In this document: one piece after another, positions 54,928 through 60,022 of the stretch
How positions within the stretch are numbered: the stretch's first letter is position 1
Layout: the number at the start of each line of letters is the position of its first letter
NCBI RefSeq assembly: GCF_022321485.1
Contig: NZ_JAKOGG010000023.1
Span: forward strand, 1-60,022
Length of the DNA: 60,022 bases
Source: Shewanella electrica
GTDB lineage: Bacteria > Pseudomonadota > Gammaproteobacteria > Enterobacterales > Shewanellaceae
Direction: 5' to 3'
Notes under the pieces: model-generated
What the model was told of the DNA's origin: nothing
The model's database searches: none
What the model saw: only the letters and a program-made list of their open reading frames with translations
Made by a program: the position numbers and the translations under genes

Positions 54928-55365
54928 CTACTTAAAAACTATTTGCCAGGTGTTATCTTTCAGACGTTCAAAGCCACAACCTTCAGATATTCCTGATTTT
55001 TCTGCTGCATATCTAAGGGATACTGCGGCAATATTTTTGTCAGGTTTTATCATATTTTCCATCTTTACAATACGTATGTAATCAAGCTTGTAGTCCGCCT
55101 GTTGCATCTCCTTTTGTCTCTTCGCTATCATTTTATCTATCATGTTTTGTAAACGCTCTCCAAATTTCTCTTGCAATTTTGGATCGACAAAACTCAATAG
55201 TTTCTGTTTATCGCCATCGACTAGCGATTGTTTATAAGCTAAGCATTTCTTAACGAAGATAGGGTCTTGGTTATCTGTTGCGTTAAAGCCAAAGTTTGGC
55301 TGCTCGGCATGGGCGGTGGCACTTATCAATAGCGCACCAGTCATAACCGCTAATATTCGTTTCAT
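54928..55365 (-). CDS. Small secreted two-cysteine protein, type 2 (copy E)
   Basis: 145 residues. The signal peptide and start of the mature protein (EQPNFGFNATDNQDPIFVKKC) relate it to type 1, but the rest is a separate subfamily shared with copy F. Cys41 and Cys130 correspond to the two cysteines of type 1. The N-terminal two thirds are almost identical to F, the last third is not. It directly precedes the first large gene (105 bp) and follows the second large gene. Confidence 0.75.
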   Translation of the reverse strand: MKRILAVMTGALLISATAHAEQPNFGFNATDNQDPIFVKKCLAYKQSLVDGDKQKLLSFVDPKLQEKFGERLQNMIDKMIAKRQKEMQQADYKLDYIRIVKMENMIKPDKNIAAVSLRYAAEKSGISEGCGFERLKDNTWQIVFK

Positions 55366-55431
55366 TGCTAGTTCCTAATGTTTAATCTAACTCTCATTTT
55401 TATGGTGTTCTAGTTAGCAAATCGTCAATAC

Positions 55432-57432
55432 CTAGTTGCTCTTTAATTTTTTTTGAATAGTGTAAATTAATCCTGCAACGTCAAGGTTGTTAATAGCAAA
55501 AGTTTTTTCTGGATCATTTATACCACTACGCACGTAGCTAGCCAGTTGTTGATAGGCATCTATAGTCGGTAATTTAACGCGGGCTTCACGAATTTGTTGC
55601 TCAGTTTTGTTATAAAGATAGCCAGTGAGAGCCATTGCTTCTATGGTTGAGTCGAGTGTTAATGCAACACTTGTGTCTGATGGCATAATGATGGCACGTA
55701 AAAGAATGACATTATCACTATTACTGACCAGCACAGTGTCAGGTGATGAAGCTTCAAACCGATAGTCTGTACCATCAATATCTGTCAAGTTAGTATATGT
55801 TTCTTCTATGAATGATACATGGAATGGACCTGTGAGATTTAGATATTCATTCGGTACCGTAATGTTTAACGCGACCGGTCGACCAACCCAAAGGTTAAGG
55901 TAACGTGACTCACCATATTGGTTAGACAAATAGGCGTAGCCGCTAACAGCATCATCAGGTACTGCAAAATTTGCAGAATATTTTGATGTAACATTTAGTT
56001 TTATATTTTTTATTCCCCAATTGATTTTTGTACCACTAACAAAGTGCTCACCGGTTACCGTAATCGTATCACCTGGGGTGGCATTGGTGGGTGATAGCTT
56101 ATAAAGCATAGGTGTATTGTTATCGAGTAATTTAACTCGTAATTCATTGGTGCGTTTGCCATCTGCGACTACAAATAGGTCAAATTCTTCGCCTCCTAGC
56201 GCAATATTGGCAAAGTCAGGAATTACTATTTCAAGGTTATTGCTATCAGTTGGAGTTGCCTTAATATTTACGAGCTGGCCGTTATTTCCACGTTTGTTTA
56301 AAACGACAAAAACTTCGGTTTTTGGCAGGTTTTTCCCTGAAATGGTTAACGGTAGGTAAGCCATTGCTTGGTTAACTAAATCGTCACCGTTATTGGTGGT
56401 AAAGCTAGTTGCTGACAGAGTGACATTGCTATTAAGCATTAGTGGTGTCAGTGGATCTGGGTCATTACTATCAATCAATAAATCGCCATCATCATCCACA
56501 TCGGCATAATTGGCGATATGATCGCTATCTGTATCAACTCCAAGCTGATCAATACTATCGTTAATACCATCATTATCACTGTCGGTATCAACAAAGTTGG
56601 GTAATAAGTCGGCGTCTTGATTACCGGTACCTTCGGCACGGTCTGGAATGCCATCTCCGTCGCTGTCATCATCTAGCCAGTTAGGAATTCCATCGTTGTC
56701 AGCGTCGAGCAGGCGCTCCGTTTGGTTGATAAATACGTGGTATTCATTACCGTCTAATATTCCATCTCCATCAGTATCTTGCAACTCAGGATCCATCCCC
56801 AAGGCGAGCTCTTGTTCATCAGCTACGCCATCGCGGTCTTGATCAAGAAAAACGTCAATGGTGTAGGTAAAGCTATCGGCACCATTGGCATACTTATCCG
56901 AAACGCTGACGTTATAATTACCAACGTTTTTGGGGATAAAGAAAATCGTTGCTCCGATTCGACCGGTATTATCAATTGCTAATTGTGATGACTGTACGAC
57001 ACTACCATTGTCATCCAATATTGTAAGAATAGGGGTAAACTTTGGATCATCTTTGTAAAGCACTACACTGATGTATTTTTGTGCCTCCACTTGGGCTCTG
57101 CTAATCGAAAATTTAAAATCATCAATGTCTACTTCTTTATCAATAACCCCACTAATACGGGCTGGAATGCTATCAACGATATTGGCTTGACCAACGTTAT
57201 TGTTGAATTCTTCTTCTTCGATGGTGGGTAGTCGGCCGCGATTGGGATCAAAAGGGAAGTCATCTAGTTCATCAGGGATGCCATCGCCGTCTTCATCAGG
57301 GTTTTCCCAAGTGCCAACCTGCGTATTGTTTTGGCTGTTTTTGTTGGTGTCGGTTCGCGCTAATGCGCTATTGCTACTTGCGCTCACCACAACTGCGGCA
57401 AGTAGTAGCACAAGGTACTGCTTATGTTTCAT
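55432..57432 (-). CDS. Large secreted protein with PPC-like, TSP3 and IPT/TIG-like domains (copy 2)
   Basis: 666 residues with the same domain order as copy 1. The first 75 residues and the TSP3 repeats are almost identical between copies, whereas the PPC-like and C-terminal regions diverge. Where copy 1 has a cysteine in its signal peptide (SASC), copy 2 has serine, so neither is a lipoprotein. Its own preceding small gene is copy F. The C-terminal segment GYLYNKTEQQI has a counterpart in copy 1 (AYLSGKTEQQV), a shared helical end. Confidence 0.82.
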   Translation of the reverse strand: MKHKQYLVLLLAAVVVSASSNSALARTDTNKNSQNNTQVGTWENPDEDGDGIPDELDDFPFDPNRGRLPTIEEEEFNNNVGQANIVDSIPARISGVIDKEVDIDDFKFSISRAQVEAQKYISVVLYKDDPKFTPILTILDDNGSVVQSSQLAIDNTGRIGATIFFIPKNVGNYNVSVSDKYANGADSFTYTIDVFLDQDRDGVADEQELALGMDPELQDTDGDGILDGNEYHVFINQTERLLDADNDGIPNWLDDDSDGDGIPDRAEGTGNQDADLLPNFVDTDSDNDGINDSIDQLGVDTDSDHIANYADVDDDGDLLIDSNDPDPLTPLMLNSNVTLSATSFTTNNGDDLVNQAMAYLPLTISGKNLPKTEVFVVLNKRGNNGQLVNIKATPTDSNNLEIVIPDFANIALGGEEFDLFVVADGKRTNELRVKLLDNNTPMLYKLSPTNATPGDTITVTGEHFVSGTKINWGIKNIKLNVTSKYSANFAVPDDAVSGYAYLSNQYGESRYLNLWVGRPVALNITVPNEYLNLTGPFHVSFIEETYTNLTDIDGTDYRFEASSPDTVLVSNSDNVILLRAIIMPSDTSVALTLDSTIEAMALTGYLYNKTEQQIREARVKLPTIDAYQQLASYVRSGINDPEKTFAINNLDVAGLIYTIQKKLKSN

Positions 57433-57537
57433 TTATCATGTCCTTATGATGCTTTATGTAAGGGCGTTTGCATCCGCATCAGCCCTTAATATTATGTGTT
57501 TCCATACATACGATAATTTAACTCATGGGCGAGTTAT
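57433..57537 (-). repeat. Duplicated spacer, copy 2 (before the second large gene)
   Basis: Nearly identical to 54823-54927, marking a duplicated small-plus-large gene module. Confidence 0.85.
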
Positions 57538-57554
57538 CTATTATTAATTAGCGT

Positions 57555-57992
57555 TTAGTTAAACTCTATTTCCCAAGTGTTATCTTTGCGGTGTTTAAAT
57601 ATGCAACTGTCGGTTATTCCACTGAGTGCTGCACTATAGTTAATAGATACTGCTGAAATGTCTGCGTCAGGTTTTATCATTTTTTCTGTTTTTACAATAT
57701 GTATATCATCAATCTTATAATCTGCGTTTTTCATCATTTTTTGCCTTTTTTCTATCATTTTATCTATCATGTTTTGTAAACGCTCTCCAAATTTCTCTTG
57801 CAATTTTGGATCGACAAAACTCAATAGTTTTTGTTTATCGCCATCGACTAGGGCTTGTTTATAAGCGAGGCATTTCTTAACGAAGATAGGATCTTGGTTA
57901 TCTGTTGCGTTAAAGCTAAAGTTTGGCTGCTCGGCTTGGGCAGTTGCGCTCATCAACAGCGTTGTAGCAATAACTGCTAATATTCCCTTCAT
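57555..57992 (-). CDS. Small secreted two-cysteine protein, type 2 (copy F)
   Basis: 145 residues, closely related to copy E through residue 80. The C-terminal third is different (NADYKIDDIHIVKTEKM against E's QADYKLDYIRIVKMENM, then further apart). The hairpin element lies upstream at its usual 81 bp. It leads the module F plus second large gene. Confidence 0.75.
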   Translation of the reverse strand: MKGILAVIATTLLMSATAQAEQPNFSFNATDNQDPIFVKKCLAYKQALVDGDKQKLLSFVDPKLQEKFGERLQNMIDKMIEKRQKMMKNADYKIDDIHIVKTEKMIKPDADISAVSINYSAALSGITDSCIFKHRKDNTWEIEFN

Positions 57993-58073
57993 TGTTGTTC
58001 CTTCCGTGGAGAAACCGTTTTCTTCGTTACCTACTGAGTTACTCATCGGTCAACATCAGTAAATGATGTTGGC
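57993..58073 (-). repeat. 81-bp hairpin-leader element, copy 4
   Basis: Same length; hairpin at 58049-58073 with one G-U position; followed by the copy F start codon. Confidence 0.85.
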
Positions 58074-58157
58074 ACTGATGTTTATCATTACAATAACTAT
58101 TTAATTTAGTTTTACTCAGTATGATAAAAGAGATTTTTCATTAGAAATTTTTGTTAT

Positions 58158-58616
58158 CTATCTGTGAGTGAAATTATAAATCCATTTATTATCGCTGTTT
58201 TTTAAAAAAAGACAGTTAATTCCAATTGTCGATTTTGGGGAACCCTCATATAATGTATTAATTCCCACCAAGCTTTTTTCAGGGTTGTCCACATCTATTT
58301 TACTTATGTCTTGGCGTATAGATATTTTTTTTAGTTTAAAATAAGGATATTTTGCTAGCATTTTTTTGTGCTCATTAATTCTACGCTCTACTTCTTTAGG
58401 AAACTTATCAGGGTATTTTTCCATAAACTCAGGGGGGGCAAAACTTGCTACTGTATTGGCATCGGCATTGGTTAGCGCATCAGTGTATGACGTACATTTC
58501 TCTTTAAAAATTGGGTCGTTAATATCGCTAGCTTCAAAGCCGTAGTTGGGCTGCTCTGCGTAGGCATTGGCACTCATCAATAGCGTTGTAGCAATAATTG
58601 CTAATATTCCTTTCAT
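58158..58616 (-). CDS. Small secreted two-cysteine protein, type 1 (copy G)
   Basis: 152 residues. First gene of the cluster in transcription order. It belongs to type 1 and resembles copies C and D most. Like D it lacks the hairpin element upstream and has only the conserved 20 bp before the start codon, consistent with a promoter just upstream (58617-58712). Cys41 and Cys135 conserved. Confidence 0.75.
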   Translation of the reverse strand: MKGILAIIATTLLMSANAYAEQPNYGFEASDINDPIFKEKCTSYTDALTNADANTVASFAPPEFMEKYPDKFPKEVERRINEHKKMLAKYPYFKLKKISIRQDISKIDVDNPEKSLVGINTLYEGSPKSTIGINCLFLKNSDNKWIYNFTHR

Positions 58617-58712
58617 TGTTGTTCCCTCCATGGTGAGTCTTATAAGCGCTCCTGCACTTTAAAATCTATTCACAACTAGTACAAATAATTTCCTTAATTG
58701 TCATGATGTTTA

Positions 58713-58736
58713 GCATGCCCGCAACCGAGGGCATGC
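58713..58736. terminator. Hairpin between the YhdH-type gene and the cluster
   Basis: A perfect 8-bp stem (58713-58720 with 58729-58736), loop GCAACCGA, 15 bp after the YhdH-type stop codon. No T-run on either side. Confidence 0.5.
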
Positions 58737-58750
58737 GACTGTGATAGAGA

Positions 58751-59731
58751 TTATAGTTTAACCAATGTTCTACCAGTGACTTCGCCTTTGATGATTCGGG
58801 CGGCGTATTCCGGTACTTGGGCCAGTTCGATGGTGGTGCATGCCTGTTGATAGAAACTGTCTGGCAGCAGTTGCATTAGGCTTTGCCATGCTTGTTGGCG
58901 CCGCGGTAGTGGGCAGTTAACTGAATCTATACCGAGTAAATTAACGCCACGTAAAATAAACGGCATGACGGTGGTTGGTAAGGCCGCGCCGCCAGCTAAA
59001 CCGCAAATGGCAGCGACGCCACCGTAATGGATTTGGCTGAGGGCGGTGGCCAGCACTTGATTACCGACACTATCGACCACGGCAGCCCAGCGCTGTTTTT
59101 CTAACGGTTTGGCGGGGCGATCTAGCTCGGCACGTTCAATCACGCTTGTGGCGCCGAGTTGGGTTAATAGCTGATGGTTCTGTTCGACGCGTCCGCTGCT
59201 GGCACAGACTTGATAGCCCAATTGTGAGAGCAATCTGACGGCAGTGCTGCCGACGCCACCACTGGCGCCTGTTACTAATATTTCCCCTGTATCTGTCGGT
59301 ATGTTGGCATCAAGTATCGCTTGTACACACAGCATTGCGGTGAGGCCTGCGGTGCCAATCATCATCGCCTTGGCGGCGTCACAGTTAGCGGGCATTGGCA
59401 CTAACCAATCGGCATCGACGCGCGCAACTTCGGCCATGCCACCCCAATGCGTTTCGCCCACGCCCCAGCCCGTAAGAATGACTTTGTCACCCACTTGATA
59501 GCGCTTATCGGCTGATGAGAGAACTTCGCCGGCAAAGTCGATGCCCGGGACCATAGGGAATTGGCGGATAATCTTGCCGGTGCCAGTAATCGCTAAACCA
59601 TCTTTATAGTTCAGCGAGCTGTGACTCACTTTGACAGTAACATTGCCTGCTGGCAGTTGCGCGTCGGTGATATTGCCAATGCTGGCTTGGGTTTTGCCAT
59701 CGTGCTGTTCAAGTATCAATGCGGTATACAT
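58751..59731 (-). CDS. YhdH/AcuI-type acrylyl-CoA reductase (MDR family)
   Basis: 326-residue NADPH-dependent medium-chain dehydrogenase/reductase without the structural zinc site. SSLNYKDGLAITG and PMVPGIDFAGEV near the N-terminus, and VTGASGGVGSTAV (nucleotide binding, about residue 152), match the YhdH/AcuI group, which reduces acryloyl-CoA to propionyl-CoA and protects against acrylate. It is monocistronic. Its 3' end faces the accessory cluster, transcribed in the same direction. Confidence 0.9.
   Translation of the reverse strand: MYTALILEQHDGKTQASIGNITDAQLPAGNVTVKVSHSSLNYKDGLAITGTGKIIRQFPMVPGIDFAGEVLSSADKRYQVGDKVILTGWGVGETHWGGMAEVARVDADWLVPMPANCDAAKAMMIGTAGLTAMLCVQAILDANIPTDTGEILVTGASGGVGSTAVRLLSQLGYQVCASSGRVEQNHQLLTQLGATSVIERAELDRPAKPLEKQRWAAVVDSVGNQVLATALSQIHYGGVAAICGLAGGAALPTTVMPFILRGVNLLGIDSVNCPLPRRQQAWQSLMQLLPDSFYQQACTTIELAQVPEYAARIIKGEVTGRTLVKL

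Positions 59732-60022
<291 letters not shown>

Noticed and set aside
50755-58073. CRISPR-like repeat spacing from the hairpin elements
   Set aside because: Only four copies, about 600 bp to several kb apart, with genes between them and no cas genes.

Overview
The window looks like chromosomal DNA of a gammaproteobacterium, most likely Shewanella or a close relative. This rests on gene content: a periplasmic nitrate reductase locus without napC, a complete Na+-translocating NADH:quinone reductase operon, quinone-linked malate dehydrogenases, a DPP-IV type peptidase, DbpA and PhoA. It is an inference from family recognition, not a phylogenetic result. I see no rRNA, tRNA, transposase, integrase or CRISPR array. 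Several genes have well-supported TTG or GTG starts.

Layout. 1-7.3 kb: ppa and fbp (minus strand), a secreted dipeptidyl peptidase IV, a tandem universal stress protein, a LysR regulator divergent from a 46-residue ORF, and a PhnA/YjdM-type protein. 7.5-12.6 kb: a methyltransferase, 600 bp of heptameric repeats, and a minimal napDAB locus with a NarP-like operator upstream. 12.6-18.5 kb: nqrABCDEF. 18.6-25.3 kb: small membrane protein, MarR/VOC divergent pair with three operator-like repeats, LpxH-like phosphoesterase, two AT-rich unknown genes, LOG protein, a second MarR, and a DUF2809/GNAT group. 25.3-33.6 kb: MFS and UspA genes divergent from a LysR gene, GNAT, small membrane proteins, HAD, zinc ribbon, GDPD lipoprotein and dbpA. 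33.8-43.4 kb: two tandem S15/CocE-type hydrolases, a lipoprotein, a diguanylate cyclase, two small stress-type membrane proteins, an MFS exporter and phoA. 43.5-49 kb: two tandem mqo paralogues sharing an upstream palindrome, and an M20 amidohydrolase.

The accessory region is 49.6-58.6 kb, all on the minus strand and visibly more AT-rich than its surroundings. It holds seven small secreted proteins (two related subfamilies, each with two conserved cysteines) and two large secreted proteins carrying a PPC-like domain, thrombospondin type-3 calcium-binding repeats and an IPT/TIG-like domain. The order in transcription is small, small, large, small, large, then four small genes spaced about 610 bp apart. 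Four of the junctions carry an identical-length 81-bp block with a perfect or near-perfect 10-bp hairpin. N-terminal parts are nearly constant and C-terminal parts diverge. I cannot assign this locus to a described system and consider it the best candidate for something new here. The window closes with a YhdH/AcuI-type reductase and a pentanucleotide array that runs off the end.

How the genes work together: the nap, nqr and mqo genes all feed or drain the quinone pool, which fits respiratory flexibility. The FNR-like, NarP-like and shared mqo motifs suggest control by oxygen or nitrate, but these are motif readings only.
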